The notes: a model not told the origin generated them from the letters alone. A DNA stretch of 62,260 bases from Neobacillus piezotolerans (GCF_003362805.1 NZ_QNQT01000016.1:1-62260), one strand, 5' to 3'. Shown: positions 18,563 through 31,642, numbered from the stretch's first letter. Translations and numbers: made by a program.

Positions 18563-19063
18563 ATGAGCAGCGCTATCGAACAAAAGAAATTGATCGTCGA
18601 TGAAATCGCCGGTAAATTGAAAAACAGCGTAACATCCGTAGTTGTAGACTACCGCGGCCTGAACGTTGCGGAAGTAACTGAACTTCGTAAACAGCTTCGT
18701 GAAGCTGGTGTCGAATTCAAAGTTTACAAAAACTCGATGACCCGCCGTGCGGCAGAAGCTTCCGACCTTGCCGGCCTTAACGAATCGTTGACTGGTCCTA
18801 ACGCTATTGCGTTCAGTGCGGAAGATGTAGTTGCTCCAGCGAAAATCATCAATGATTTCGCGAAGAAGAACGACGCTTTGGAAATCAAAGCAGGTATCAT
18901 TGAAGGAACCGTTGCTACTGCTGACGAAATCAAGGCACTTGCGGAACTTCCATCCCGCGAAGGATTGCTTTCCATGCTACTCAGCGTGCTTCAAGCTCCT
19001 ATCCGCAACCTTGCTCTTGCTACAAAAGCTGTTGCAGAGCAAAAAGAAGAACAAGGCGCGTAA
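18563..19063 (+). CDS. rplJ: Ribosomal protein L10
   Basis: L10 anchors L7/L12 dimers to the 50S stalk base; the L10-L12 complex represses its own mRNA. The 166-residue product begins [16 protein letters not shown] and has [16 protein letters not shown] followed by [19 protein letters not shown] precedes ATG 18563. Upstream in-frame codons have no ribosome site. Confidence 0.97.
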   Translation: MSSAIEQKKLIVDEIAGKLKNSVTSVVVDYRGLNVAEVTELRKQLREAGVEFKVYKNSMTRRAAEASDLAGLNESLTGPNAIAFSAEDVVAPAKIINDFAKKNDALEIKAGIIEGTVATADEIKALAELPSREGLLSMLLSVLQAPIRNLALATKAVAEQKEEQGA

Positions 19064-19119
19064 GCTGACCGTTTTCGCTTTACAATAAAACCCAAACAAA
19101 TTTGAGGAGGAAATTTACA

Positions 19120-19482
19120 ATGACTAAAGAACAAATCATTGAAGCAGTCAAATCCATGACTGTTCTAGAACTTAACGACCTAGTAAAAGCTATCGAAGAA
19201 GAATTCGGCGTAACTGCAGCTGCTCCTGTAGCTATGGTTGGCGGCGGCGCTGGCCCAGTTGCTGAAGAGCAAACTGAATTTGATGTAATCCTTGCATCTG
19301 CAGGCGACCAAAAAATCAAGGTTATCAAGGTTGTTCGTGAAATCACTGGACTTGGCCTTAAAGAAGCAAAAGACCTTGTTGACAACACTCCGAAGCCAAT
19401 CAAAGAAGGCGTTTCTAAAGAAGATGCTGAAGCTATCAAAGCTAAGCTTGATGAAGTTGGAGCTAACGTCGAAGTTAAGTAA
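19120..19482 (+). CDS. rplL: Ribosomal protein L7/L12
   Basis: This 120-residue acidic stalk protein recruits translation factors. It has an N-terminal dimerisation helix pair, the alanine/glycine-rich hinge ([14 protein letters not shown], about 37-50) and a C-terminal domain with [33 protein letters not shown] precedes ATG 19120. A weak terminator-like hairpin follows. Confidence 0.97.
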   Translation: MTKEQIIEAVKSMTVLELNDLVKAIEEEFGVTAAAPVAMVGGGAGPVAEEQTEFDVILASAGDQKIKVIKVVREITGLGLKEAKDLVDNTPKPIKEGVSKEDAEAIKAKLDEVGANVEVK

Positions 19483-19492
19483 TCAACCTATA

Positions 19493-19523
19493 AGAAAGCT
19501 CGCTGCATAAGCGGGCTTTTTTC
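19493..19523 (+). terminator. Hairpin after rplL
   Basis: AGCTCGC pairs with GCGGGCT (one G-T wobble) across a short loop, followed by six T. It probably gives partial termination between rplL and the methyltransferase gene. Confidence 0.65.
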
Positions 19524-19546
19524 TGCTTTCCTTGGAGGTGGAAATA

Positions 19547-20149
19547 ATGGCGGATCATTATTACTCACGGAAACCGCATACCGAAAGCGCGCCAAAGCAC
19601 TGGGATTATACGCTTAGGAATGTCCGTTTCCGATTTAAATCCGATAGCGGGGTTTTTTCGAAAAATGAAGTTGATTTCGGGTCAAGGCTGCTTATCGAAA
19701 CATTCGCATTGCCGGAAACGGCCGGGCCGATTCTTGATGTTGGCTGTGGCTATGGGCCGATCGGGCTTGCGATAGCCAGGCAATACCCTGACCGCACCAT
19801 ACATATGGTCGATGTAAATGAGAGGGCGCTGGAGCTGGCGAAAGAAAATGCGAAAGCGAATGGAGTGGAGAATGTCATTGTTTATGAAAGTGACAGGCTG
19901 ACCGGGGTGGAAGAGACCGGTTTTTCCGCAATCCTAACGAATCCTCCTATACGCGCGGGCAAAAAAACCGTCCATGATATTTTCGTGCAAGCGAAGGAGA
20001 AGCTGGCTGCTCTAGGTGAGCTTTGGGTGGTTATTCAAAAAAAGCAGGGAGCACCATCCGCCCTGGATAAGCTGAATGAGCTATTTGGGGAAGTTGAGGT
20101 AGTCGATAAGGAAAAGGGATACTTCATTATTAAGGCAAAAAATATTTGA
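19547..20149 (+). CDS. ybxB: Class I SAM-dependent methyltransferase (YbxB, RsmC-like)
   Basis: The 200-residue protein has the SAM-binding motif ILDVGCGYGPIGLAIA near residue 66, the acidic end of strand 2 (HMVDVNERALELA) and the catalytic motif NPPIRAG near residue 131. The last resembles the NPPF/NPPI motif of RsmC-type rRNA guanine-N2 methyltransferases. The target is probably rRNA, by family and its place between rplL and rpoB; that is inference. GGAGGTGG precedes ATG 19547. The stop overlaps the rpoB promoter. Confidence 0.88.
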   Translation: MADHYYSRKPHTESAPKHWDYTLRNVRFRFKSDSGVFSKNEVDFGSRLLIETFALPETAGPILDVGCGYGPIGLAIARQYPDRTIHMVDVNERALELAKENAKANGVENVIVYESDRLTGVEETGFSAILTNPPIRAGKKTVHDIFVQAKEKLAALGELWVVIQKKQGAPSALDKLNELFGEVEVVDKEKGYFIIKAKNI

Positions 20150-20174
20150 CTCGAAAATGCCGCTATGTTAATAT
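20146..20174 (+). promoter_or_regulatory. rpoB-rpoC promoter
   Basis: TTGACT at 20146-20151 and TAATAT at 20169-20174 are 17 bp apart, with TGT providing an extended -10. The -35 overlaps the ybxB stop. It predicts an untranslated leader of about 265 bases before rpoB. Confidence 0.7.
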
Positions 20175-20180
20175 TATAAA

Positions 20181-20448
20181 ATGCCATTATCATATTTCTG
20201 GTACTATTCCCGATTGTCAAGCTTTTTTTGCAAAAAGGATAAAACTTTCTGTGAATAAAGAAACGGAACCCTTTTTGTATAAAATTGGTATAGGAAGGAA
20301 AAGATGACAAAATAATAGGTGATAATGTGAAAAATGCGGTTTTTGAGTTGAAAAACCCTTTTTCTTTTTTGTCTGTTGCGGGACAGAAGTCCGGCATCAG
20401 GCTCTAAATAGATTTAAAATACAACTCTTGATTTGAGGGGTGAATCAG
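20181..20448 (+). other. Long rpoB leader region
   Basis: About 268 AT-rich bases lie between the predicted start site and rpoB. I find runs of A and T, and GGTTTTTGAGTTGAAAAACC (20339-20358), which can fold as a hairpin (GGTTTTT with AAAAACC). It is followed by a T-rich stretch and could act as an attenuator. No coding sequence is supported. Confidence 0.45.
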
Positions 20449-23400
20449 TTGACAGGTCAACTAGTTCAGTATGGACGACACCGCCAACGAAGAAGTTACG
20501 CGCGAATCAGTGAAGTTTTAGAATTACCAAATCTTATTGAAATCCAAACCTCTTCTTATCAATGGTTTCTTGATGAGGGACTGCGTGAAATGTTCCAGGA
20601 TATTTCACCGATTGAAGACTTTACTGGTAACCTATCTCTAGAATTTATTGATTATAGCCTTGGCGATCCGAAATATTCCGTTGAGGAATCAAAGGAACGG
20701 GATGTTACATATGCGGCACCACTGCGTGTAAAAGTACGTCTCGTCAACAAAGAAACAGGGGAAGTTAAAGACCAGGATGTTTTCATGGGCGATTTCCCGC
20801 TGATGACTGAAACAGGCACCTTTGTCATTAATGGTGCGGAACGTGTCATCGTTTCCCAGCTAGTTCGCTCCCCGAGCGTTTATTATAGCGGGAAAGTGGA
20901 CAAAAACGGGAAAAAAGGTTTTACAGCCACCGTTATACCGAACCGCGGCGCTTGGCTAGAATATGAAACAGATGCCAAGGATGTCGTATACGTAAGGATA
21001 GATCGTACCCGGAAGCTGCCAGTTACGGTTCTTTTGCGTGCACTCGGGTTCGGCTCTGATCAAGAAATCATCGATCTCATTGGCGACAATGAGTATATCC
21101 GCAATACACTTGAAAAAGACAATACCGACAGCATTGAAAAAGCGCTGCTCGAAATCTATGAAAGGCTTCGCCCAGGCGAACCGCCGACTGTAGAAAACGC
21201 CAAAAGCCTGCTCGTTTCGCGTTTCTTCGATCCTAAACGCTATGACCTGGCAAGTGTAGGGCGCTACAAAATCAATAAAAAACTTCATATTAAAAACCGT
21301 CTGTTTGGCCAGCGGCTTGCTGAAGCATTGGTGGATCCGGAAACCGGTGAAATTATCGCTGAGGTGGGCACACTGCTCGACCGCAGGAATCTTGACCGGC
21401 TCATTCCCCACCTAGAAAAGAACATCAACATGTACAGCTACCAGCCTGGAGGCGGAGTTGTTGATGGGGACATTGTCCTGCAGGGAATCAAGATTTTCGC
21501 GCCGACGGATGATAACGAAAAAGTAATTAATGTCTTAAGCAATGCTTATGTTCCGGAACAGGTGAAGAACATCAGCCCGGCCGATATCATTGCTTCGATC
21601 AGCTATTTCTTCAATCTGCTTCATGGAGTAGGTGACACTGACGATATCGACCACCTTGGGAACCGCCGTTTGCGTTCTGTAGGTGAATTGCTGCAAAACC
21701 AATTCCGAATTGGCCTTTCAAGGATGGAACGGGTTGTACGTGAAAGGATGTCGATCCAGGATACTGCGACCATCACTCCGCAGCAGTTGATCAATATCCG
21801 TCCGGTTATCGCTTCGATTAAAGAGTTCTTTGGAAGCTCCCAGCTTTCCCAGTTCATGGACCAGACCAACCCTCTTGCCGAACTGACGCATAAACGCCGT
21901 CTTTCCGCGCTTGGACCAGGTGGTTTGACACGTGAGCGCGCGGGCTTTGAAGTGCGTGACGTCCACTATTCACACTATGGGCGCATGTGTCCGATTGAAA
22001 CGCCAGAGGGACCGAACATCGGACTAATCAACTCGCTTTCGTCTTATGCCAAGGTAAACCGCTTTGGCTTTATTGAAACGCCATACCGCCGGGTAGACCC
22101 TGAAACCGGGAAAGTGACCGATCGCATCGATTACCTGACCGCGGATGAAGAAGACCTTTATGTAGTGGCCCAGGCGAACGCAAGGCTTGATGAAGACGGG
22201 TCGTTTATCGATGCCGACATCGTGGCGCGTTTCCGAAGCGACAATACGGTAGTACCCCGTGAACGAGTCGATTACATGGATGTATCACCGAAACAGGTTG
22301 TTTCCGCGGCAACCGCCTGCATTCCGTTCCTAGAAAATGATGACTCCAACCGCGCCCTCATGGGAGCGAACATGCAGCGCCAGGCTGTTCCATTGATGCA
22401 GCCGGAAGCTCCAAGAGTTGGTACTGGGATGGAGCACGTTTCAGCGAAAGATTCCGGCGCCGCTGTCATTTGCAAGCACGAAGGAATCGTCGAACATGTG
22501 GAAGCCCGCGAAGTTTGGGTCCGCCGCGTAAAAGATATAGATGGCCAGGAAGTAAAAGGCGACCTGGATAAATACAGGATGCTTAAATTTATCCGTTCCA
22601 ACCAGGGAACCTGCTACAACCAGCGCCCGATTGTTTCCGTAGGCGACAGGGTGACAAAAGGTGAAATCCTTGCCGACGGGCCGTCGATGGAAAAGGGCGA
22701 ATTGGCGCTTGGCCGGAACGTACTTGTCGCATTCCTGAACTGGGATGGCTACAATTACGAGGACGCCATCATCATGAGTGAGCGCCTTGTTAAGGATGAT
22801 GTGTATACATCCATCCATATTGAAGAATATGAATCCGAGTCCCGCGATACAAAGCTGGGGCCTGAAGAAATAACACGCGATATTCCGAACGTAGGGGAAG
22901 ACGCGTTAAGAAATCTTGATGAACGCGGAATCATCCGCACTGGAGCCGAAGTTAAGGATGGCGACTTGCTTGTTGGTAAGGTTACGCCTAAAGGGGTAAC
23001 CGAACTGACAGCGGAAGAACGCCTGCTTCATGCAATCTTTGGCGAAAAAGCACGTGAAGTAAGGGATACCTCCCTCCGTGTTCCTCACGGCGGCGGAGGA
23101 ATTGTCCTGGATGTTAAAGTGTTCAACCGTGAAGACGGTGATGAGCTTCCTCCGGGCGTTAACCAGCTCGTCCGTGTATATATCGTCCAGAAGCGTAAAA
23201 TCTCTGAAGGGGATAAAATGGCCGGACGCCACGGAAACAAAGGGGTTATTTCCCGAATCCTTCCTGAAGAAGATATGCCGTATCTTCCGGACGGCTCACC
23301 TGTGGATATCATGCTTAACCCGCTGGGCGTACCTTCGCGTATGAACATCGGGCAGGTGCTTGAACTCCATCTTGGAATGGCAGCGAGGGCGCTTGGCATC

Positions 23401-24009
23401 CATGTTGCTTCGCCGGTATTCGACGGTGCGACTGAGGAAGACGTATGGGCGACAATCGAAGAAGCCGGCATGGCGCGCGACGCGAAGACGGTTCTCTATG
23501 ACGGCCGTACTGGCGAGCCGTTCGATAATAGGGTATCAGTCGGCGTCATGTACATGATTAAGCTAGCCCATATGGTTGACGATAAATTGCACGCCCGTTC
23601 CACTGGCCCATACTCTCTCGTTACACAGCAGCCGCTCGGCGGAAAAGCCCAGTTTGGCGGACAGCGTTTCGGGGAAATGGAGGTTTGGGCGCTTGAAGCT
23701 TATGGCGCCGCCTATACGCTTCAGGAAATCCTTACCGTCAAATCCGATGACGTCGTCGGCCGTGTGAAAACATACGAAGCAATCGTAAAAGGCGAGAACG
23801 TACCTGAACCTGGCGTTCCTGAGTCGTTCAAAGTATTGATTAAAGAACTTCAGAGCCTTGGGCTAGATGTGAAAATCCTGTCCGGCGATGAAGAGGAAAT
23901 AGAAATGCGCGACCTTGAAGACGAAGATGATATGCAGCAGGTAGATACATTGACAATTGCTCCTGAAGCACAAAGCTTCGAGTCTGAAAAAGTGGGATCA
24001 AAAGAGTAA
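20449..24009 (+). CDS. rpoB: RNA polymerase beta subunit
   Basis: This catalytic core subunit has 1186 residues. The N-terminus [20 protein letters not shown] is that of Bacillus RpoB. The rifampicin pocket ([15 protein letters not shown] near residues 465-485) shows the wild-type H and S, so the sequence predicts sensitivity. GHNKGVIS-like [10 protein letters not shown] and the C-terminal [18 protein letters not shown] are conserved. TTG 20449 is preferred: GAGGGG at 20435-20440 lies 8 bases before it and overlaps the alternative GTG at 20440. The acidic tail ends ESEKVGSKE. Confidence 0.97.
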   Translation: MTGQLVQYGRHRQRRSYARISEVLELPNLIEIQTSSYQWFLDEGLREMFQDISPIEDFTGNLSLEFIDYSLGDPKYSVEESKERDVTYAAPLRVKVRLVNKETGEVKDQDVFMGDFPLMTETGTFVINGAERVIVSQLVRSPSVYYSGKVDKNGKKGFTATVIPNRGAWLEYETDAKDVVYVRIDRTRKLPVTVLLRALGFGSDQEIIDLIGDNEYIRNTLEKDNTDSIEKALLEIYERLRPGEPPTVENAKSLLVSRFFDPKRYDLASVGRYKINKKLHIKNRLFGQRLAEALVDPETGEIIAEVGTLLDRRNLDRLIPHLEKNINMYSYQPGGGVVDGDIVLQGIKIFAPTDDNEKVINVLSNAYVPEQVKNISPADIIASISYFFNLLHGVGDTDDIDHLGNRRLRSVGELLQNQFRIGLSRMERVVRERMSIQDTATITPQQLINIRPVIASIKEFFGSSQLSQFMDQTNPLAELTHKRRLSALGPGGLTRERAGFEVRDVHYSHYGRMCPIETPEGPNIGLINSLSSYAKVNRFGFIETPYRRVDPETGKVTDRIDYLTADEEDLYVVAQANARLDEDGSFIDADIVARFRSDNTVVPRERVDYMDVSPKQVVSAATACIPFLENDDSNRALMGANMQRQAVPLMQPEAPRVGTGMEHVSAKDSGAAVICKHEGIVEHVEAREVWVRRVKDIDGQEVKGDLDKYRMLKFIRSNQGTCYNQRPIVSVGDRVTKGEILADGPSMEKGELALGRNVLVAFLNWDGYNYEDAIIMSERLVKDDVYTSIHIEEYESESRDTKLGPEEITRDIPNVGEDALRNLDERGIIRTGAEVKDGDLLVGKVTPKGVTELTAEERLLHAIFGEKAREVRDTSLRVPHGGGGIVLDVKVFNREDGDELPPGVNQLVRVYIVQKRKISEGDKMAGRHGNKGVISRILPEEDMPYLPDGSPVDIMLNPLGVPSRMNIGQVLELHLGMAARALGIHVASPVFDGATEEDVWATIEEAGMARDAKTVLYDGRTGEPFDNRVSVGVMYMIKLAHMVDDKLHARSTGPYSLVTQQPLGGKAQFGGQRFGEMEVWALEAYGAAYTLQEILTVKSDDVVGRVKTYEAIVKGENVPEPGVPESFKVLIKELQSLGLDVKILSGDEEEIEMRDLEDEDDMQQVDTLTIAPEAQSFESEKVGSKE

Positions 24010-24010
24010 C

Positions 24011-24064
24011 AAGAAAAGCGTTAGCGTTGGAGCTAGACAATTCTCGAAAAGAATAAGCTTTTCT
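24011..24064 (+). repeat. Short intergenic repeat in the rpoB-rpoC spacer
   Basis: AAGAAAAGCGTTAGCGTTGG and AGCTAGACA form the short version of the repeat family seen at 15969 and 48197. The outer arms AGAAAAGC (24012-24019) and GCTTTTCT (24057-24064) are inverted repeats. It starts two bases after the rpoB stop and lengthens the spacer to 151 bases. Confidence 0.65.
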
Positions 24065-24160
24065 GGTTTTAACCATAACCGCCCGGGCGCCATGCGCGTC
24101 CGGATTCCGGTTTTGTCAGCTACAGGGTAAAACCTGGAGATTAAAAGGGAGGTAGGCCCC

Positions 24161-27100
24161 TTGCTGGATGTTAATAATTTTGAGTATATGAAAATCGGCC
24201 TTGCGTCACCAGATAAAATCCGTTCATGGTCTTTCGGTGAAGTCAAGAAGCCGGAAACAATCAACTATCGTACATTAAAGCCAGAAAAAGACGGCCTTTT
24301 CTGCGAAAGGATTTTCGGCCCTACAAAGGACTGGGAGTGCCATTGCGGAAAATACAAGCGCGTCCGTTATAAGGGCGTCGTCTGTGACCGATGCGGCGTT
24401 GAAGTGACACGCGCGAAAGTTCGCCGCGAACGGATGGGCCATATCGAACTTGCCGCGCCAGTTTCCCATATTTGGTACTTCAAAGGAATCCCGAGCAGGA
24501 TGGGTCTCGTCCTAGACATGTCACCCCGCGCCCTGGAAGAAGTAATCTACTTCGCTTCCTATGTGGTAACGGATGCAGGGGATACAGCCCTTGAAAAGAA
24601 ACAGCTTTTATCCGAAAAAGAATACCGGGCATACCGGGAAAAGTATGGCAACAAATTCCAGGCTTCCATGGGCGCAGAAGCGATCCGGAAGCTCCTTCAG
24701 GATATTGACCTTAATAAAGAGGCTGATTCCCTGAAAGAGGAATTAAGGACGGCCCAGGGCCAAAGGCGTACACGCGCGATCAAACGCCTGGAAGTCCTTG
24801 AAGCTTTCCGTGGGTCTGGAAATGAGCCATCCTGGATGGTTCTTGATGTTCTCCCGGTCATTCCGCCGGAACTTCGTCCAATGGTCCAACTCGATGGCGG
24901 CCGTTTTGCCACATCCGACCTGAATGACCTTTACCGCCGTGTCATTAACAGGAATAACCGCTTGAAGCGCCTGCTAGATCTTGGCGCGCCAAGCATCATT
25001 GTACAAAATGAAAAGCGGATGCTGCAGGAAGCCGTCGACGCGCTTATCGACAACGGCCGCCGTGGACGTCCTGTAACAGGACCGGGGAACCGTCCATTGA
25101 AGTCCCTTTCACACATGCTGAAGGGTAAGCAGGGGCGCTTCCGCCAAAACCTACTTGGTAAGCGTGTTGACTATTCAGGCCGTTCGGTTATCGTCGTAGG
25201 ACCGAACCTGAAGATGTACCAATGCGGGCTGCCAAAGGAAATGGCGCTGGAATTGTTCAAGCCATTTGTCATGAAAGAACTTGTTGAAAAGGGCCTTGCC
25301 CATAATATTAAATCCGCAAAGCGGAAAATCGAGCGCGTACAGCCCGAGGTCTGGGATGTGCTAGAAGAAGTAATCCGTGAGCATCCAGTCCTATTGAACC
25401 GCGCACCGACGCTCCACAGGCTGGGCATCCAGGCGTTTGAACCGACACTTGTAGAAGGACGGGCAATCCGCCTCCATCCGCTCGTATGTACTGCGTATAA
25501 CGCGGACTTCGACGGCGACCAGATGGCGGTGCACGTACCGCTGTCAGCCGAGGCTCAGGCAGAAGCACGCCTATTAATGCTTGCGGCGCAAAACATCCTT
25601 AACCCTAAGGATGGCAAGCCGGTCGTAACGCCATCCCAGGACATGGTGTTGGGGAACTACTACCTGACATTGGAACGCGAAGGCGCGATCGGCGAAGGGA
25701 TGGTCTTCAAGGATACGAACGAAGCGCTCATCGCCTACCAAAATGGCTTTGTACACTTGCATACACGGGTTGCCGTAAGTGCAGGTTCTCTTAACAATGA
25801 AACATTTACCGAAGAGCAGAACCAGCAGCTCTTGCTGACGACAGTCGGAAAGCTTATTTTCAACGAAATCCTGCCGAAGTCGTTCCCGTACATCAATGAA
25901 CCGACAAAGCACAACCTCGAAGTGAAAACTCCGGAAAAGTATTTTGTTGAAAAGGGCGCTGACATTCATGCGCTTATTAAGGAAATGCCGCTTGTTGAAC
26001 CGTTTAAGAAGAAAATCCTCGGAAACATTATCGCCGAGGTATTCAAACGCTTCAAAATCACCGAAACTTCGAAAATGCTTGACCGTATGAAGGACCTTGG
26101 CTTTAAGTATTCGACTAAGGCTGGAATCACGGTTGGTGTTGCTGATATCGTCGTACTTGGTGAAAAAGAAGAAATCCTCGCGGACGCCCAAAGCAGGGTT
26201 GACAATGTACAGAAGCAGTTCAGACGCGGTTTGATCACCGAAGACGAACGCTATGACCGTGTCATCTCCATCTGGAGCCAGGCGAAGGATACCATTCAGG
26301 GCAAGCTGATGCAGTCACTGAATAAGACTAACCCAATCTTCATGATGAGCGATTCCGGAGCGCGTGGTAACGCGTCCAACTTCACTCAGCTTGCCGGTAT
26401 GCGCGGTATGATGGCCAACCCGGCAGGGCGGATTATCGAATTGCCAATCAAATCGTCCTTCCGAGAAGGATTGACGGTATTGGAATACTTCATTTCCACA
26501 CACGGTGCGCGTAAAGGCCTTGCCGATACGGCGCTTAAAACAGCTGACTCGGGTTACCTGACACGCCGCCTTGTCGACGTTGCACAGGATGTCATCGTCC
26601 GGGAAGACGATTGCGGAACGGACCGCGGTTTACGAATCCGCGCATTGAAGGATGGCACCGAAGTCATCGAAGCGCTTGACGAGCGCCTAATCGGCCGTTA
26701 TGCAAGAAGGAACATCAAGCATCCTGAAACAGGTGAAATCATCGTACCGGAAAACGGCTTGATAACGGAAGATCTTGCTGTAGAGGTTACTAACGCCGGC
26801 ATCGAGGAAGTTCAAATCCGCTCGGCATTTACGTGCAACACACGTCATGGCGTATGTAAGAAGTGTTATGGCCGCAACCTTGCGACAGGCCAGGAAGTCG
26901 AAGTGGGCGAAGCGGTTGGGATTATCGCCGCCCAGTCAATCGGTGAACCGGGAACCCAGCTTACGATGCGTACATTCCATACGGGCGGTGTAGCAGGGGA
27001 CGATATCACCCAAGGTTTGCCGCGTATCCAGGAACTTTTCGAAGCGCGGAACCCGAAAGGGCAGGCTGTCATTGCCGAATTGGAAGGTGTCGTAGTCGGC

Positions 27101-27754
27101 ATCAACGAAGGGCGTGACCGCCAGCAGGAAATCGTTGTCCAAGGTGAAGTCGAATCAAGGACTTATACAGCGCCGTACACTGCAAGGCTCAAGGTTCAAG
27201 TCAACGACAGGGTAGAACGTGGGCAGGACCTGACTGAGGGATCGATTGACCCGAAAGAGCTTCTTAAAGTCACTGATGTGGGAACTGTTCAGGAATACTT
27301 GCTGCGTGAAGTGCAGAAAGTTTACCGGATGCAGGGCGTTGAAATCGGCGACAAGCACATTGAGGTCATGGTGCGCCAGATGCTGCGCAAAATCAGGATT
27401 ATCGATGCGGGTGAAACCGATGTCCTTCCGGGCATGCTTCTTGATATCCACCAGTTCACGGACGCGAATGAAAAAGCATTGCTGAACGGCAAAATGCCGG
27501 CAACCGGTCGTCCGGTCCTTCTTGGTATCACGAAGGCTTCACTTGAAACGGATTCCTTCCTTTCAGCGGCATCCTTCCAGGAAACGACAAGGGTGCTTAC
27601 AGACGCTGCCATCAAAGGCAAGCGCGACGAGCTTCTCGGCCTGAAGGAAAATGTCATTATCGGAAAGCTTATTCCTGCCGGAACAGGCATGACGCGTTAC
27701 CGCAAGGCGGAACCGGTCATCCGGGAGGAAGAAGAAGGCATTACAATCGAATAA
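24161..27754 (+). CDS. rpoC: RNA polymerase beta' subunit
   Basis: This 1197-residue subunit holds the active-site magnesium in [16 protein letters not shown] near residue 447. An N-terminal zinc site (CHCGKYK and CDRCG, residues 60-78) and a second zinc site near residues 887-898 ([13 protein letters not shown]) are intact. The trigger-loop region ([16 protein letters not shown]) is conserved. TTG 24161 follows AAGGGAGG at 24145-24152 with 8-base spacing and gives the family N-terminus [10 protein letters not shown]. Confidence 0.97.
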   Translation: MLDVNNFEYMKIGLASPDKIRSWSFGEVKKPETINYRTLKPEKDGLFCERIFGPTKDWECHCGKYKRVRYKGVVCDRCGVEVTRAKVRRERMGHIELAAPVSHIWYFKGIPSRMGLVLDMSPRALEEVIYFASYVVTDAGDTALEKKQLLSEKEYRAYREKYGNKFQASMGAEAIRKLLQDIDLNKEADSLKEELRTAQGQRRTRAIKRLEVLEAFRGSGNEPSWMVLDVLPVIPPELRPMVQLDGGRFATSDLNDLYRRVINRNNRLKRLLDLGAPSIIVQNEKRMLQEAVDALIDNGRRGRPVTGPGNRPLKSLSHMLKGKQGRFRQNLLGKRVDYSGRSVIVVGPNLKMYQCGLPKEMALELFKPFVMKELVEKGLAHNIKSAKRKIERVQPEVWDVLEEVIREHPVLLNRAPTLHRLGIQAFEPTLVEGRAIRLHPLVCTAYNADFDGDQMAVHVPLSAEAQAEARLLMLAAQNILNPKDGKPVVTPSQDMVLGNYYLTLEREGAIGEGMVFKDTNEALIAYQNGFVHLHTRVAVSAGSLNNETFTEEQNQQLLLTTVGKLIFNEILPKSFPYINEPTKHNLEVKTPEKYFVEKGADIHALIKEMPLVEPFKKKILGNIIAEVFKRFKITETSKMLDRMKDLGFKYSTKAGITVGVADIVVLGEKEEILADAQSRVDNVQKQFRRGLITEDERYDRVISIWSQAKDTIQGKLMQSLNKTNPIFMMSDSGARGNASNFTQLAGMRGMMANPAGRIIELPIKSSFREGLTVLEYFISTHGARKGLADTALKTADSGYLTRRLVDVAQDVIVREDDCGTDRGLRIRALKDGTEVIEALDERLIGRYARRNIKHPETGEIIVPENGLITEDLAVEVTNAGIEEVQIRSAFTCNTRHGVCKKCYGRNLATGQEVEVGEAVGIIAAQSIGEPGTQLTMRTFHTGGVAGDDITQGLPRIQELFEARNPKGQAVIAELEGVVVGINEGRDRQQEIVVQGEVESRTYTAPYTARLKVQVNDRVERGQDLTEGSIDPKELLKVTDVGTVQEYLLREVQKVYRMQGVEIGDKHIEVMVRQMLRKIRIIDAGETDVLPGMLLDIHQFTDANEKALLNGKMPATGRPVLLGITKASLETDSFLSAASFQETTRVLTDAAIKGKRDELLGLKENVIIGKLIPAGTGMTRYRKAEPVIREEEEGITIE

Positions 27755-27780
27755 ACGGGGAACCTTTCCCTTATATTCAG

Positions 27781-27816
27781 AAACGGCACCAGACAAAAGC
27801 CTGGTGCCGTTTTTTA
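27781..27816 (+). terminator. Terminator after rpoC
   Basis: AACGGCACCAG (27782-27792) pairs with CTGGTGCCGTT (27801-27811), followed by T (27810-27815). It ends the rpoBC transcript. Confidence 0.9.
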
Positions 27817-27928
27817 AGAGTTTTTGGCTATGTTATACGATGTTTATATCTTTGGAAGCTTTCTTTGTGAAGTGGAAATCAATAGACGAATTTCACATAG
27901 CCATTTTTAAAAAAATACGCAAGATTAG

Positions 27929-27957
27929 TTGACATCCATTATTCATGATGGTAATAT
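27929..27957 (+). promoter_or_regulatory. str operon promoter (rplGB)
   Basis: TTGACA at 27929-27934 and TAATAT at 27952-27957 are separated by 17 bp. The leader to rplGB is about 40 bases. Confidence 0.75.
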
Positions 27958-28002
27958 AGCAAAGGTGCTCCTATTCACCTGTAACTTTGGAGGATATGAA
28001 CG

Positions 28003-28774
<772 letters not shown>

Positions 28775-28818
28775 TAACCTTATCCTAAATAGAAGATTTT
28801 CTGAAAGGAGGAAAAAAT

Positions 28819-29289
28819 ATGCCTCGTAAAGGTCCTGTAGCAAAAAGAGACGTTTTGCCAGATCCGCTTTACAATTCAAAGCTAGTTACCCGCCTGATCA
28901 ACAAAATGATGATCGACGGTAAGAGAGGTACATCCCAGGCGATTCTTTATAATGCATTCGATATCATCCGTGAGCGTTCAGGTAAAGAACCAATGGAAGT
29001 GTTTGATGCAGCCCTGAAGAACATCATGCCTGTTCTTGAAGTTAGAGCCCGCCGTGTAGGTGGCGCGAACTACCAGGTTCCAGTTGAGGTGCGCCCTGAC
29101 CGACGCACTACACTTGGACTTCGCTGGTTGGTAAACTACGCAAGGCTTCGCGGCGAAAAGACAATGGAACAGCGTCTTGCCAATGAAATCCTTGATGCAG
29201 CAAACAACTCAGGCGCGTCTGTCAAGAAGCGTGAAGATACACACAAAATGGCTGAAGCCAACAAAGCATTCGCTCACTACCGCTGGTAA
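28819..29289 (+). CDS. rpsG: Ribosomal protein S7
   Basis: This 156-residue primary 30S head assembly protein begins [20 protein letters not shown]. It has the rRNA-binding segments [14 protein letters not shown] and [13 protein letters not shown] and the C-terminal [29 protein letters not shown] precedes the ATG. The spacer to fusA (29290-29444) holds no gene. Confidence 0.97.
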   Translation: MPRKGPVAKRDVLPDPLYNSKLVTRLINKMMIDGKRGTSQAILYNAFDIIRERSGKEPMEVFDAALKNIMPVLEVRARRVGGANYQVPVEVRPDRRTTLGLRWLVNYARLRGEKTMEQRLANEILDAANNSGASVKKREDTHKMAEANKAFAHYRW

Positions 29290-29444
29290 AATAAAGCGGT
29301 ATAGGCACCCACTATGGGTCCTAAGCCAGACAAGCTATATAAACGGATACCGAGCCGGGCGATGTTCCCGGCTTCAGGTCCAGTTATTGATGTAGCTTCC
29401 AGCCGGATCTTTAAAACACTCATACAAGGAAGGAGAAAGACCCA

Positions 29445-31526
29445 ATGGCAAGAGAGTTCTCCTTGGATAAAACCCGTAATATCGGCATCATGGCCCATAT
29501 CGATGCGGGAAAAACAACTACAACAGAACGCGTCCTTTATTACACTGGACGTATCCATAAAATTGGTGAAACTCACGAAGGCGCTGCGCAAATGGACTGG
29601 ATGGAGCAGGAACAGGAACGTGGTATCACAATCACGTCCGCTGCAACAACCGCCCAATGGAAAGGCCATCGCGTAAACATCATTGACACACCAGGACACG
29701 TAGACTTCACAGTTGAGGTTGAGCGTTCCCTTCGTGTACTTGATGGTGCGGTAGCTGTCCTCGATGCCCAGTCAGGCGTTGAGCCTCAAACTGAAACAGT
29801 TTGGCGCCAGGCTACTACTTATGGAGTTCCACGGGTAGTATTCGTTAACAAAATGGACAAGATCGGTGCCGACTTCCTATATTCTGTAGGAACATTGCAT
29901 GACCGCCTTCAGGCTAATGCGCATCCGATCCAACTTCCAATCGGTGCTGAAGATCAATTCGAAGGAATCATTGACCTTGTGGAAATGAAAGCAACTTTCT
30001 ACGGCAATGACCTTGGAACTGATATTGATGTCCGTGAAATTCCAGAAGAGTACCGCGCTCAAGCAGAAGAATATCGCGAAAAGCTTGTTGAAGCGGTTGC
30101 GGAGCTTGACGAAGAACTCATGGAAAAATATCTTGGCGGGGAAGAGCTTACAATTGAAGAAATTAAAGCTGCCATCCGTAAAGGTACAACTTCTGTTGAA
30201 TTCTACCCTGTTATCTGCGGTTCCGCATTTAAAAACAAGGGTGTTCAATTAATGCTTGATGCTGTAATCGACTATCTTCCATCTCCTCTAGACGTACCTG
30301 CAATCAAAGGTCACGCTCCTGGCGACGAAGATGAAGTTGTTGAAAAGCATTCAAGCGACGAAGAGCCATTCGCAGCTCTTGCGTTTAAAGTTATGACCGA
30401 CCCTTATGTTGGTAAATTAACATTCTTCCGTGTTTACTCCGGTACTTTGGAATCTGGATCTTATGTCCAGAACTCCACTAAAGGAAAGCGTGAGCGCGTA
30501 GGACGTATCCTTCAAATGCACGCCAATAGCCGCCAAGAAATCTCCAAGGTTTACGCAGGCGATATTGCTGCTGCAGTTGGTTTGAAAGATACAACAACAG
30601 GTGACACTCTGTGTGATGACAAGAGCCCAGTTATTCTTGAATCCATGCAGTTCCCTGAGCCGGTAATCCAGCTATCCGTGGAGCCTAAGTCAAAAGCGGA
30701 CCAGGACAAAATGTCCACTGCATTGCAAAAGCTTCAGGAAGAAGATCCAACCTTCCGTGCGCACACTGACCAGGAAACTGGACAAGTTATCATCGCCGGT
30801 ATGGGTGAGCTTCACCTGGATATCCTTGTTGACCGTATGCGCCGTGAATTCAAGGTAGAAGCAAACGTGGGTGCTCCTCAGGTTGCCTACCGTGAAACTT
30901 TCCGTGAGTCTGCACAGGTTGAGGGTAAATTCGCCCGTCAATCCGGTGGACGCGGTCAATACGGACACGTTTGGATCGAATTCTCTCCAAACGAAGAAGG
31001 AAAAGGCTTCGAGTTCGAAAACGGAATCGTCGGCGGTGTCGTTCCTCGTGAATACGTGCCAGCCGTACAAGCAGGTCTAGAAGATGCTCTCGAAAGAGGC
31101 GTTCTTGCCGGCTATCCATTAGTAGATATCAAAGCTAGGCTGTTTGATGGATCTTACCATGATGTTGACTCCTCTGAAATGGCGTTTAAAATCGCCGCTT
31201 CCATGGCGCTTAAGAATGCGGCTTCCAAGTGTAAGCCTGTAATCCTAGAGCCAGTCATGAAGGTTGAGGTTGTCATTCCTGAGGAATACCTCGGTGACAT
31301 CATGGGGCAAATCACATCCCGCCGCGGACGTGTTGAAGGTATGGACGCGCGTGGAAATGCGCAGGTAGTCCGTGCGATGGTTCCACTTTCAGAAATGTTC
31401 GGTTACGCAACTTCCCTTCGTTCAAGCACACAGGGGCGCGGAGTGTTCTCAATGCACTTCGACCACTACGAAGAAGTTCCTAAATCGATCTCTGAAGAAA
31501 TCATCAAAAAAAATAAAGGTGAATAA
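29445..31526 (+). CDS. fusA: Elongation factor G
   Basis: This translocation GTPase has 693 residues. G1 [13 protein letters not shown] is near residue 17, switch 2 DTPGHVDF near residue 82, and NKMDK near residue 136. Domain IV shows [11 protein letters not shown], and the protein ends with IIKKNKGE. The length is standard for Bacillus. AAGGAAGGAGAAAG precedes the ATG. The next gene, tuf, has its own promoter. Confidence 0.97.
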   Translation: MAREFSLDKTRNIGIMAHIDAGKTTTTERVLYYTGRIHKIGETHEGAAQMDWMEQEQERGITITSAATTAQWKGHRVNIIDTPGHVDFTVEVERSLRVLDGAVAVLDAQSGVEPQTETVWRQATTYGVPRVVFVNKMDKIGADFLYSVGTLHDRLQANAHPIQLPIGAEDQFEGIIDLVEMKATFYGNDLGTDIDVREIPEEYRAQAEEYREKLVEAVAELDEELMEKYLGGEELTIEEIKAAIRKGTTSVEFYPVICGSAFKNKGVQLMLDAVIDYLPSPLDVPAIKGHAPGDEDEVVEKHSSDEEPFAALAFKVMTDPYVGKLTFFRVYSGTLESGSYVQNSTKGKRERVGRILQMHANSRQEISKVYAGDIAAAVGLKDTTTGDTLCDDKSPVILESMQFPEPVIQLSVEPKSKADQDKMSTALQKLQEEDPTFRAHTDQETGQVIIAGMGELHLDILVDRMRREFKVEANVGAPQVAYRETFRESAQVEGKFARQSGGRGQYGHVWIEFSPNEEGKGFEFENGIVGGVVPREYVPAVQAGLEDALERGVLAGYPLVDIKARLFDGSYHDVDSSEMAFKIAASMALKNAASKCKPVILEPVMKVEVVIPEEYLGDIMGQITSRRGRVEGMDARGNAQVVRAMVPLSEMFGYATSLRSSTQGRGVFSMHFDHYEEVPKSISEEIIKKNKGE

Positions 31527-31527
31527 T

Positions 31528-31556
31528 TGATTTTCGCCTTTCAATCAAGTATAACT
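31528..31556 (+). promoter_or_regulatory. tuf promoter
   Basis: TTGATT at 31528-31533 and TATAAC at 31551-31556 are 17 bp apart, just after the fusA stop. This fits a separate tuf transcript in addition to read-through. Confidence 0.55.
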
Positions 31557-31570
31557 ACTATGTAAGCATA

Positions 31571-31598
31571 GGCTGGGTTTGGCTTGCCAAACTCAGCC
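31571..31598 (+). other. Stem-loop in the tuf leader
   Basis: GGCTGGGTTT (31571-31580) pairs with AAACTCAGCC (31589-31598), one G-T wobble, with loop GGCTTGCC. No T-run follows, so it is not a simple terminator. It could stabilise the tuf mRNA or pause polymerase. Confidence 0.5.
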
Positions 31599-31642
31599 CC
31601 TAACAATACTTAACTTTTTAAAATTAAAGGAGGAAATTCCTA

